Assembly: GCA_005877965.1 (NCBI GenBank)
Contig: VBNP01000125.1
Location: forward strand, 1-15,041
DNA from: Gammaproteobacteria bacterium
GTDB taxonomy: Bacteria > Pseudomonadota > Gammaproteobacteria > Steroidobacterales > Steroidobacteraceae
Reading direction: 5' to 3'
DNA: 15,041 nucleotides
The translations under genes and the position numbers were made by a program. The notes under the pieces are model-generated. The model was not told the origin of the DNA and made no database searches. It was given only the letters and a program-made list of their open reading frames with translations. Shown here piece after piece: positions 1 through 6,757 of the stretch. Each line of letters begins with the position of its first letter. The stretch's first letter is position 1.

Positions 1-1
1 C

Positions 2-154
2 CGCGGCGTGCGGGTGTTCGTTGACGGCGCAAGCCTGGGCCTGCTCGACGGCACGATCGTGGACTTCGTCAAGCAGGGTCTGAACGAGGCCTTCCGCTTC
101 AGAAACCCGAACGTCAAGGGCGAATGCGGCTGCGGGGAGAGCTTCTCCGTCTGA
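2..154 (+). CDS. iscA: Iron-sulfur cluster assembly protein IscA, C-terminal part (5' end outside window)
   Basis: Only the last 50 codons are present, read in frame from base 2 to the TGA at 152-154. The segment carries the A-type Fe-S carrier signature: an LDGT-x-VDFVK stretch, a GLNEAFRF-x-NPN stretch and the closing ECGCGESF motif, whose two cysteines (with one upstream of the window) bind iron or a [2Fe-2S]/[4Fe-4S] cluster. The tail ending GESFSV resembles IscA (E. coli GESFHV), so IscA is preferred over SufA or ErpA. IscA is cytosolic and passes clusters, especially [4Fe-4S], to apo-proteins. In Pseudomonas-type genomes iscA is followed by hscB, hscA, fdx and iscX before ndk. Here ndk is the next gene, 215 bases away. 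Identity of the family is near certain; the paralogue assignment is strong but rests on a partial sequence. Confidence 0.9.
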   Translation, partial: RGVRVFVDGASLGLLDGTIVDFVKQGLNEAFRFRNPNVKGECGCGESFSV

Positions 155-186
155 GGCCTACCGGCGCTGCGCGCGCCAGCGCGTGT

Positions 187-209
187 GCCGCGGCGCGGGC
201 CGCTGCGGC
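187..209 (+). terminator. GC-rich inverted repeat after iscA, possible transcript-end hairpin
   Basis: An 8-bp stem (GCCGCGGC at 187-194 with GCTGCGGC at 202-209, one G-T wobble) encloses a 7-base loop about 33 bases after the iscA stop. No T-run follows; the next bases are TTGGCGGGCCC and a short A-run. It is therefore not a classical intrinsic terminator, but it may stabilise or end the isc transcript. A second, smaller stem is at 164-169/177-182. Confidence 0.25.
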
Positions 210-260
210 TTGGCGGGCCCAAAAAGCCTTACCAAACCGGCACTTCCATCGCACGCTAAA

Positions 261-290
261 TTGCCGCGGGTGCGTGACCCAAGGTACACT
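261..290 (+). promoter_or_regulatory. Candidate sigma70-type promoter for ndk and downstream operon
   Basis: TTGCCG at 261-266 (4 of 6 matches to TTGACA) is separated by 18 bases from TACACT at 285-290 (4 of 6 matches to TATAAT, with the key first, second and last bases). Transcription would begin near 297, giving a leader of about 70 bases before ndk. The position, in the only sizeable gap before a chain of tightly packed genes, supports the call; the sequence match alone is moderate. Confidence 0.4.
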
Positions 291-305
291 TCGCCGCTTC
301 CCCGC

Positions 306-328
306 GCACCGGCATCGCCTGCCGGTGC
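306..328 (+). promoter_or_regulatory. Perfect hairpin in the ndk leader
   Basis: GCACCGGCA (306-314) and TGCCGGTGC (320-328) form an uninterrupted 9-bp stem with a 5-base loop TCGCC. It lies just downstream of the candidate promoter and about 40 bases before the ndk start. A small second stem GCGA/TCGC (327-338) overlaps it, and a short T-run follows at 348-352. This could be a leader stabiliser, an attenuator or a protein target; the sequence does not decide which. Confidence 0.35.
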
Positions 329-369
329 GAACACTCGCACCCATTGATTTTTCGGAGGGTCCTTAGCGA

Positions 370-798
370 ATGGCGCTCGAGCGCACCCTGTCCATCGTTA
401 AGCCCGACGGCGTGAGAGCCAATCTCATCGGCGAGGTCTATCGGCGTTTCGAGAACGCAGGCCTCGCGATCGTGGCCGCGCGCATGCTGCACCTGTCGCA
501 GCGCGAGGCTGAGGGTTTCTACGCCGTGCATCGCGAGCGTCCGTTCTTCAAGGACCTGGTACGCTACATGAGTTCAGGTCCCGTGATCGTGCAGGTGCTG
601 GAGGGCGAGAGCGCGATCGCCCGCAACCGCGGCATCATGGGCGCGACCGATCCGCAGAAGGCGGCCGCGGGCACGATCCGCGCCGATCTCGCCACCAGCA
701 TCGAGCAGAACGTGGTGCACGGCTCGGATGCGCCCGACACCGCGGCGCGCGAGATTGCCTACTTCTTCAGCACGACCGAGCTGCATCCGCGCGATTAG
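370..798 (+). CDS. ndk: Nucleoside diphosphate kinase
   Basis: Transfers the gamma-phosphate from ATP to NDPs and dNDPs by a ping-pong reaction through a phospho-histidine, balancing cytosolic nucleotide pools. The 142-residue protein has the usual family length. It opens with TLSIVKPDGV (K11 contacts phosphate), contains the EGFYAVH segment (49-54) and RNRGIMGATDP (85-95), and has the active-site histidine at H117 in NVVHGSD, the same number as in E. coli. The ATG at 370 follows a GGAGGG ribosome binding site at 354-359 with a slightly long spacer. It is the first gene of the chain that runs to der, behind a candidate promoter and hairpin. The stop overlaps an AGGAAG sequence just before rlmN. 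Family assignment is essentially certain. Confidence 0.98.
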   Translation: MALERTLSIVKPDGVRANLIGEVYRRFENAGLAIVAARMLHLSQREAEGFYAVHRERPFFKDLVRYMSSGPVIVQVLEGESAIARNRGIMGATDPQKAAAGTIRADLATSIEQNVVHGSDAPDTAAREIAYFFSTTELHPRD

Positions 799-817
799 GA
801 AGCGCGCGCCCGCCGCC

Positions 818-1969
818 ATGACATCTGCAGCCACCGAGCGCACCAACCTGCTGGGGCTGCCGCGTCCGGCACTCGAGGCATTCGTGGCGCAGCTCGGCGG
901 CAAGCGTTTCCGCGCGCGCCAGCTGATGAACTGGATGTACAAGCGCGGCGTCGGCTCGTTCGCCGACATGACGGATCTCGCCCGGGATTTCCGCACGCGA
1001 CTCACCGCGCAGGCCGAGGTACGCGCACCGGACATCCTCTCGGAGCAGCGCTCCAGCGACGGTACCCGCAAGTGGCTGCTGCGAGCGGACGCCGCCCAGG
1101 CGTTCGAGATGGTGTTCATTCCCGAGCCCGACCGCGGCACGCTGTGCATCTCCTCGCAGGTCGGCTGTGCGCTCGACTGCTCGTTCTGCGCCACGGCCCG
1201 GCAGGGCTTCAATCGCAACCTGAGCACCGCCGAGATGGTGGGGCAGGTGTGGCTGGCGGCGCGCGAGCTCGAGCGCGGGCAACGGCAGCGCGCGAGCACC
1301 GGCGAGCCCGCGAGCGCGCCCGGGGACGAGCGCCACGTCACCAACGTCGTGCTGATGGGAATGGGCGAGCCGCTCGCCAACTTGCGCAACGTCGTGCCGG
1401 CGCTGCGCATCCTGCTCGATGACTTCGGCTTCGATCTGTCGCGGCGCCGCGTGACGCTGTCGACCTCGGGGCTGGTGCCGCAGATCTACAAGCTCGCGCA
1501 GGAGACCAACGTGGCGCTGGCCGTGTCGCTGCATGCGCCCGATGATGCACTGCGCAACGAGCTGGTACCGATCAACCGCAAGCACCCCATCGCGCAGCTC
1601 CTGCAGGCGTGCTGGCACTACCTCGACGAGCAGAACGGCCGCAGCGTGACCTTCGAATACGTGATGCTCGAGGGCGTGAACGACTCTGCGGCGCAGGCGC
1701 GCGCGCTGGCGCGTCTGTTGAAGGGCCATCCGGCCAAGGTCAATCTGATTCCGTTCAATCCGTTTCCGGGCACGCACTACCGGCGCTCGAGCGCGCCCGT
1801 CATCCAGCGCTTCCGTGACGAGCTGCTGCAGCGGGGCGTGCTGGCGACCATTCGCCGCACCCGCGGCGAGGACATCGACGCCGCCTGCGGACAGCTGGCC
1901 GGGCGCGTCATCGATCGCACCACCGTGCGTCTCGGGAGCAAGGTGATCGGCGTCGCGCTTCAACCATGA
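818..1969 (+). CDS. rlmN: Dual-specificity 23S rRNA A2503 / tRNA A37 C2-methyltransferase (radical SAM)
   Basis: Methylates C2 of adenosine 2503 in 23S rRNA and of A37 in some tRNAs, using a [4Fe-4S] cluster and SAM. The 383-residue product is almost the length of E. coli RlmN (384). The radical SAM motif CALDCSFC gives cluster ligands C117, C121 and C124. The two cysteines used in the RlmN mechanism are also present: C110 in the TLCISSQVG stretch and the mono-methylated cysteine at C357 in AACGQL. The GMGEPL SAM-binding motif follows near residue 180. A hydrophilic insert of about 20 residues precedes TNVVLMGMGEP. The reading frame is open upstream into ndk (to 728), but the family N-terminus and the 19-base gap favour ATG 818, although its AGGAAG (797-802) is far from the start. 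It ends in an ATGA overlap with pilF. Confidence 0.97.
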   Translation: MTSAATERTNLLGLPRPALEAFVAQLGGKRFRARQLMNWMYKRGVGSFADMTDLARDFRTRLTAQAEVRAPDILSEQRSSDGTRKWLLRADAAQAFEMVFIPEPDRGTLCISSQVGCALDCSFCATARQGFNRNLSTAEMVGQVWLAARELERGQRQRASTGEPASAPGDERHVTNVVLMGMGEPLANLRNVVPALRILLDDFGFDLSRRRVTLSTSGLVPQIYKLAQETNVALAVSLHAPDDALRNELVPINRKHPIAQLLQACWHYLDEQNGRSVTFEYVMLEGVNDSAAQARALARLLKGHPAKVNLIPFNPFPGTHYRRSSAPVIQRFRDELLQRGVLATIRRTRGEDIDAACGQLAGRVIDRTTVRLGSKVIGVALQP

Positions 1970-2745
1970 GAACCGCGGTCAACACCACCTGGCAGTGCCC
2001 GCTGGCGCTGCGTCTCGCCGCCGGCGCGACGCTGCTGCTCGCCGCCTGCGCAACGGCGCCCTCGAACAGGACGCGCGATGCGGCCGCCTACAACGTGCAG
2101 CTGGGGATCGCCTACCTGCACCAGGGTGATATCGCGCTGGCGAAGGACAAGCTCGACCGGGCGCTCGCCGAGGACCCGGGCAGCGCCGACGTTCACAGCG
2201 CCCGCGCGATGCTGTTCGAGCGCATGCACAACCCCGACCAGGCGGATGCGGAGTTCCGCACCTCGTTGCGGCTGGCGCCGCACGACCCGGATGTGGTGAA
2301 CAACTACGCCGTGTACCTGTGCCAGAACGGTCGCACCGTCGAGGGGGTGCGCCGCTTCGAGGAGGCGGCGCACAACGCGCTGTATCGCACCCCCGAGGCG
2401 GCTTACACCAACGCCGGAGTGTGCCTGCGCGCGGCGAAGCGCGACGATGAAGCGCGCGCCGACTTCGGCCGCGCCCTGCGGATCCGGCCGAACTTCGCCG
2501 AGGCGGCGTACCAGCTGACGGAGCTGCAATTTCAGCATGGCGAGCTCGCTCCGGCGCGCGCCGGCATCGACGCCTTCCTCGGCAGCTACGAGGCGACTGC
2601 GGACCTGCTGCTGCTCGGGGTGCGCGTCGCGCGCGCCCAGGGCGACAGGCTCGGCGCGCAACGCTACGCGCGCCGACTGCAGCTGGACTTTCCCGGGACC
2701 GACCAGGCGCGCGCCCTGGCGGAACTCGAGCGCAACCCCGGCTGA
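1966..2745 (+). CDS. pilF: Type IV pilus biogenesis/stability lipoprotein PilF (PilW), TPR protein
   Basis: Pilotin-type outer-membrane lipoprotein that helps the PilQ secretin assemble for type IV pili. The 259-residue product has a short positively charged N-terminus, a hydrophobic segment (about 15-27) and a lipobox LLAAC with the lipidated cysteine at C28. The rest is tandem TPR helices: AYNVQLGIAYLHQGD (about 42-56), SARAMLFERMHNPDQAD and the asparagine-rich DVVNNYAVYLCQNGR segment typical of PilF, followed by AYTNAGVCLRAAKR and further repeats. The start codon overlaps the rlmN stop (ATGA, 1966-1969) with no good ribosome binding site of its own, so translation is probably coupled. The position between rlmN and rodZ is the conserved pilF position in gammaproteobacteria and supports PilF over a generic TPR lipoprotein. 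Confidence 0.92.
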   Translation: MRTAVNTTWQCPLALRLAAGATLLLAACATAPSNRTRDAAAYNVQLGIAYLHQGDIALAKDKLDRALAEDPGSADVHSARAMLFERMHNPDQADAEFRTSLRLAPHDPDVVNNYAVYLCQNGRTVEGVRRFEEAAHNALYRTPEAAYTNAGVCLRAAKRDDEARADFGRALRIRPNFAEAAYQLTELQFQHGELAPARAGIDAFLGSYEATADLLLLGVRVARAQGDRLGAQRYARRLQLDFPGTDQARALAELERNPG

Positions 2746-2750
2746 CACTC

Positions 2751-3512
2751 ATGGCAAGTGAAGCTGGCGGCGAGCAACGCTGCGGCACCGGCGCGCGGCT
2801 GCGCGGCGCGCGCGAAAACAAGGGGCTCACCGTCGCGCAGGCGGCGGAGACACTGCACGTCGATGCCAGGACCCTGGAGGCGCTGGAGGCGGAGGACTTC
2901 GCGGCCCTGGGCGCCGATGTGTACGTGCGCGGGCACCTGCGGCGCTACGCCGAGCTCATCGGCGAGTCGCCCGCGGAGCTGCAGGAGCTGTATGCGAGCG
3001 GCGCGCACGCGCCGCGTCCGGATCTGACGCGCATCCCGCGCCGCGAACCCGCCGGGGGCGCCCCGCGTCTGGTGGTGCCGGCGCTGCTGGGGCTGGTGGG
3101 ATTTGCACTGCTCGCGCTGCTGTGGTGGCTGCTCACCACGCCGGGCGAGAAACCGCGGCCGCTCGCGGCTGCGCCGCCGGCGCCGAGCGCCGCCGATGAG
3201 GCAGCGCCGGCCGCGCCCGCCCGCCCGACGCAGCTCGCGTTGAAGTTCTCGGCGCTCAGCTGGGTGGAGGTCTCGGACGCGACCGGCCGGCGCCTGCTGC
3301 AGGGCCTGTACGCGCCGGGCAGTGCGCGCACGCTGAGCGGCGCGCCGCCGCTGCGCGTGATTCTCGGTAACGCCCCGGCGGTGACGCTGCGCGTCAACGA
3401 TCAGGCGGTGACGCTCGCGGGGTTGGTGCGCCACGACGGCAGCGCACGGCTGCTCATCGACGGCGACGGCCGCACCACACCGGCGCCGCCGCGGCTGGCG
3501 CACGGGGATTGA
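2751..3512 (+). CDS. rodZ: Cytoskeleton protein RodZ (HTH plus DUF4115)
   Basis: Inner-membrane protein that links MreB filaments to the peptidoglycan synthesis machinery and sets rod shape. In the 253-residue product an N-terminal helix-turn-helix of the Xre type (about 14-70, with LTVAQAAETLHVDARTLEALE and YVRGHLRRYAELIG) is followed by one membrane span (107-128, ending LLALLWWLLTT). A Pro/Ala-rich periplasmic linker (131-160) and a C-terminal beta-rich DUF4115 domain (about 161-232) complete it. The layout matches E. coli RodZ, but the linker is much shorter (E. coli RodZ is 337 residues). The ATG comes 5 bases after the pilF stop without a visible ribosome binding site. In many relatives ispG comes next; here hisS starts one base after the rodZ stop. 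Confidence 0.93.
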   Translation: MASEAGGEQRCGTGARLRGARENKGLTVAQAAETLHVDARTLEALEAEDFAALGADVYVRGHLRRYAELIGESPAELQELYASGAHAPRPDLTRIPRREPAGGAPRLVVPALLGLVGFALLALLWWLLTTPGEKPRPLAAAPPAPSAADEAAPAAPARPTQLALKFSALSWVEVSDATGRRLLQGLYAPGSARTLSGAPPLRVILGNAPAVTLRVNDQAVTLAGLVRHDGSARLLIDGDGRTTPAPPRLAHGD

Positions 3513-3513
3513 G

Positions 3514-4815
3514 GTGGCAGAGCAGATCCAGCCCATCCGGGGAATGAACGACGTGCTGCCCTCCGAGATCGGCACCTGGCAGCACTTCGAAGCGTGCACG
3601 CGCGAGCTGCTCGGCGCTTACGGCTACGAAGAGATTCGCGTGCCGGTAGTGGAGCACACCGAGCTCTTCAAGCGCGCCATCGGTGAGCACACCGACGTGG
3701 TCGGCAAGGAAATGTATACCTTCGCCGACCGCGGTGGCGAGAGCCTCACGCTGCGCCCCGAAGCCACCGCCGGCATCGTGCGCGCGCTGATTTCCAACGG
3801 CCTGCTGCGCGGACAGCGTCACAAGCTGTGGTGCCTGGGGCCGATGTTCCGCCACGAGGCGCCGCAGGCCGGCCGCTACCGGCAGTTCTGGCAGGTGGAC
3901 GTGGAAGCGGTCGGCTGCCCGGGGCCCGATGTGGATGCGGAGCTCATCGCGCTCGGTGCGCGGCTGTGGGGGCGGCTGGGGATCACGGGACTGAAGCTGC
4001 AGATCAACTCCCTCGGCACGCCGGACAGCCGCCGCGCGTACCGCGCCCGGCTGCTGGAGTACCTGCGTGCGCACGCCGCGCGGCTCGACGCCGACAGCCA
4101 GCGGCGCCTCGCCGGCAACCCGCTGCGGGTCCTGGACAGCAAGCACCCGGATATGCAGGAGGTGATTCGCGGCGCCCCGCTCCTCACCGAGCATCTGGAC
4201 ACGGAGTCCCGCGCACACTTCGAGGCGCTGTGCGCCATGCTGCGCGCCGTGGGCGTGAGCTACGAGATCAACCCGCGCCTGGTGCGCGGCCTCGATTACT
4301 ACAACCGCACGGTGTTCGAGTGGATCACCCCGTCCACCGGCGCACAGAATGCCGTATGCTCCGGCGGCCGCTACGACGGCCTGATTGCGCAGCTCGGGGG
4401 TGAGGCGACGCCCGCGATCGGTTTTGCGATGGGCGTCGAGCGCCTGGTGGCGCTGGTGCAGGCGGCCGGGGGCACGGTGCCCGCGCCCCGCCCGGACGTG
4501 TACGTCGTGGTGAGCGGTCCGCAGGCTGAAGCGCAGGCCCTGGAACTCGTCGAGCGCCTGCGCAGCGAGCGGCCGCGAGTGCGTTTCGAGCTCAACCTGG
4601 GCGGGGGCAACTTCAAGGCGCAATTCCGCCGCGCGGACAAGAGCGGCGCGCCGCTGGCGCTGATCATCGGCGACGATGAGCTCGCGCGCGGCGTGGTTGC
4701 CATGAAACCTTTGCGCGCGGAGTCCGGTCAGAGCGAGTGCCCGATCGTACGGCTGGCCGCGGGCGTGGATGCGGCGCTGGCCAGGGTGCACGGCGGCGGG
4801 CCCGCAGCGCCATGA
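3514..4815 (+). CDS. hisS: Histidyl-tRNA synthetase
   Basis: Class II aminoacyl-tRNA synthetase that charges tRNA-His in the cytosol. The 433-residue product begins with the family's RGMNDVLPSE (9-18). It has motif 1 around 40-68 and the RPE histidine-site stretch at 81-83. Motif 2 is GPMFRHEAPQAGRYRQFWQ with R113, and the histidine A box is LVRGLDYYNRT (R258). The second histidine box is SGGRYDGL and motif 3 is GFAMGVERL (R310). The anticodon-binding alpha/beta domain occupies about 330-425. The start is GTG at 3514, one base after the rodZ stop. It is supported by GGGGA at 3504-3508 with a 5-base spacer and by the expected N-terminus. The stop overlaps an ATG (4812) that is one possible start of yfgM. 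Confidence 0.98.
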   Translation: MAEQIQPIRGMNDVLPSEIGTWQHFEACTRELLGAYGYEEIRVPVVEHTELFKRAIGEHTDVVGKEMYTFADRGGESLTLRPEATAGIVRALISNGLLRGQRHKLWCLGPMFRHEAPQAGRYRQFWQVDVEAVGCPGPDVDAELIALGARLWGRLGITGLKLQINSLGTPDSRRAYRARLLEYLRAHAARLDADSQRRLAGNPLRVLDSKHPDMQEVIRGAPLLTEHLDTESRAHFEALCAMLRAVGVSYEINPRLVRGLDYYNRTVFEWITPSTGAQNAVCSGGRYDGLIAQLGGEATPAIGFAMGVERLVALVQAAGGTVPAPRPDVYVVVSGPQAEAQALELVERLRSERPRVRFELNLGGGNFKAQFRRADKSGAPLALIIGDDELARGVVAMKPLRAESGQSECPIVRLAAGVDAALARVHGGGPAAP

Positions 4816-4829
4816 TCCTGGGAGGAAGC

Positions 4830-5498
4830 GTGGAAGAGTACCTGTCCGAAAAAGAACAGTGGGAATGGATCAAGGCTCAGGTGCGGGAAAACGGGCCGGC
4901 CGTGATCCTGGCCATCGCGGTGGTGGTGGCGGCCGTGTCCGGCTGGCGCTGGTGGCAGGGGCACCTGGACGCCGGGCGGCTCGAGGCGGGTGCGAAGTAC
5001 ACGCAGATGGTCCAGGCGCTGGACGGGGGTGATCGCCCGCGCGCCCTGGCGCTGTTCGGTGAGCTGCAGCGCGAATACGCGGCCTCGCCCTACACCGACC
5101 AGGCGCGGCTGCTGGCGGCGCGCCTGTACGTGCTCGGCGGCGAGCTCGAGCGGGCGGCCGCCGAGCTCGCCGCCGTGGCGGAGAATTCCAAGGATCGGGA
5201 CCTGGCCCTGGTGGCGCGGCTGCGGCTGGCGCGGGTGCAGATCGCTCAGGGGAAAGCCGACGGCGCGCTCGCCACTCTCAGCGCAGCGCCACCCGGAGCC
5301 TTCGGTGCGCGCTACCACGAGGTGCGCGGCGACGCCTACTATGCCAAGGGTGACAAGGCCGCCGCGCTGAAGGAGTATCGCAGCGCGCAAACGGCGGCAA
5401 GCGACTCGCTCCTCACTCTCAAGATTGCCGATCTCGCAGCCGATGCGCCCGCGGCGGCGCCCGCGGCGAAAACCACGGCGGCCGGATCAGGCAAATGA
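4830..5498 (+). CDS. yfgM: YfgM-family membrane-anchored TPR protein (DUF2133/ancillary SecYEG-associated)
   Basis: A single-span inner-membrane protein with a periplasmic TPR-like domain. In E. coli, YfgM associates with the SecYEG translocon and PpiD and acts in handing exported proteins to periplasmic chaperones. The product (222 residues from this start) has a short acidic N-terminus, a membrane span at about 23-40 followed by WRWWQGH, TPR-like helices (about 50-195), and an Ala/Lys-rich tail. GTG 4830 is chosen because MEEYLSEKEQ then lines up with the E. coli start (MEIYENENDQ) and GGAGGA lies at 4821-4826. An ATG at 4812, overlapping the hisS stop, would add six residues and is the alternative. 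The stop overlaps bamB by ATGA. The position between hisS and bamB is conserved. Confidence 0.9.
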   Translation: MEEYLSEKEQWEWIKAQVRENGPAVILAIAVVVAAVSGWRWWQGHLDAGRLEAGAKYTQMVQALDGGDRPRALALFGELQREYAASPYTDQARLLAARLYVLGGELERAAAELAAVAENSKDRDLALVARLRLARVQIAQGKADGALATLSAAPPGAFGARYHEVRGDAYYAKGDKAAALKEYRSAQTAASDSLLTLKIADLAADAPAAAPAAKTTAAGSGK

Positions 5499-6727
5499 GC
5501 ACCCAGTCGACCCATGTCCTGGCGGTGGCGAGCGCTCTGGCGGCGCTCTTAGGCGTCGCCGCCTGTTCCAAAGACAAGAGCATCGACCAGCCGGCGAAGC
5601 TCACGCCCCTGACCGCCAGCTTGCGCGTGCAGCGTGTCTGGACCGCCTCCGTCGACGACAAGAGGGCCGTGGCCCTGCGCCTCGGGCTCGGCCTCTCGGT
5701 CGCCGGCAATCGTGTTTACGCCGCCGGCCACCGCGGCGATATCGTGGCCATCGATGTCGCCTCGGGCCGTATCCTGTGGCGCGCGCGCACCCGCGCACCG
5801 TTGTCCGGTGGCACGGCTGCGAGCGCTGAGCTGGTGCTGGTGGGTTCGAGCGACGGGCAGTTGTTCGCCCTCAACCCCGCCGACGGTGCGATTCGCTGGA
5901 AGGTGCGCCTGAACGGGGAGGTGCTGGCGCCGGCGGCCATCGCCGAGCGCCTGATCGCCGTACGCACGGTCGACGGCAAGTTGCATGCGCTCAGTCCCTC
6001 GGACGGGCACGAGCTGTGGTCCCAGGAGCAGCAGGTGCCGCGCCTGTCGCTGCGCGGCACCGCACGCCCGGTAATCGCGGGCGATCTGGTGCTGTGCGGC
6101 TTCGACAACGGCAAGGTGCTGGCGGCCAACACCAACGACGGCTCGGTGCAGTGGGAGGCGACCATTACCCCGCCGCACGGCCGCACCGAACTCGAGCGGC
6201 TCGCCGACATCGACTCTTCCGTCCGTGTGTCCGGCGAGGACGTGTTCACGGTCGGCTTCCAGGGACGCGTGGCCATGCTGGCGCTCGAGACCGGGCAGAT
6301 CTGGTGGTCGCACGAGGCCTCGAGCTTCCGCGGGCTTACCCTCGATGACGATGCGCTGTACGTGGCGACAGCCGACGGCGAGCTGGTGGCGCTGAAGGCG
6401 CGTACCGGAGCGGAGATCTGGCGGCAGAAAGCGCTGCTGCATCGGGGGCTGTCCGCGCCCGCGACCATGGACACGGCGGTCGTCACCGCGGACTTCCAGG
6501 GGTACGTGCATTGGCTCGACAAGGCGAGCGGCGCGCTCGCCGCGCGCGCGTCGACCGGCAAGGTGCGCATCAGCACCGCGCCGGTAGTCGTCGGCAACAT
6601 GGTGCTGGTCATCAACGACCGCGGGCGGATCAGCGCCTTTCGCGTGACGCCGCACACGGGCCCGGCCGGCGCGGGCAGGAAAACGCTGCCGGAAACGCCG
6701 GCTCCGCAGCCCGAGGAAAGCAAGTAG
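5495..6727 (+). CDS. bamB: Outer membrane protein assembly factor BamB
   Basis: Outer-membrane lipoprotein of the BAM complex that helps BamA fold and insert beta-barrel proteins. The 410-residue product has a signal sequence with lipobox LLGVAAC (lipid-bearing C24). The mature part is an eight-bladed beta-propeller of PQQ-like repeats. Eight related units can be picked out, each with a G-x-(V/L)-x-AL or similar core and usually a D/T-G-x-x-x-W turn: GDIVAIDVASGRILW, GQLFALNPADGAIRW, GKLHALSPSDGHELW, GKVLAANTNDGSVQW, GRVAMLALETGQIWW, GELVALKARTGAEIW, GYVHWLDKASGALAA and GRISAFRV. The length is close to E. coli BamB (392). The ATG overlaps the yfgM stop. Der follows after 30 bases, the usual order. 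Confidence 0.97.
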   Translation: MSTQSTHVLAVASALAALLGVAACSKDKSIDQPAKLTPLTASLRVQRVWTASVDDKRAVALRLGLGLSVAGNRVYAAGHRGDIVAIDVASGRILWRARTRAPLSGGTAASAELVLVGSSDGQLFALNPADGAIRWKVRLNGEVLAPAAIAERLIAVRTVDGKLHALSPSDGHELWSQEQQVPRLSLRGTARPVIAGDLVLCGFDNGKVLAANTNDGSVQWEATITPPHGRTELERLADIDSSVRVSGEDVFTVGFQGRVAMLALETGQIWWSHEASSFRGLTLDDDALYVATADGELVALKARTGAEIWRQKALLHRGLSAPATMDTAVVTADFQGYVHWLDKASGALAARASTGKVRISTAPVVVGNMVLVINDRGRISAFRVTPHTGPAGAGRKTLPETPAPQPEESK

Positions 6728-6757
6728 CGTGAGCGGCCGCCGGGTTGCGCCCAAGCC

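Noticed and set aside
574..1963. Long minus-strand open frames opposite ndk and rlmN (up to 398 codons)
   Set aside because: Arg/Ala/His-rich translations without family character; they are expected shadows in GC-rich DNA opposite well-identified genes.
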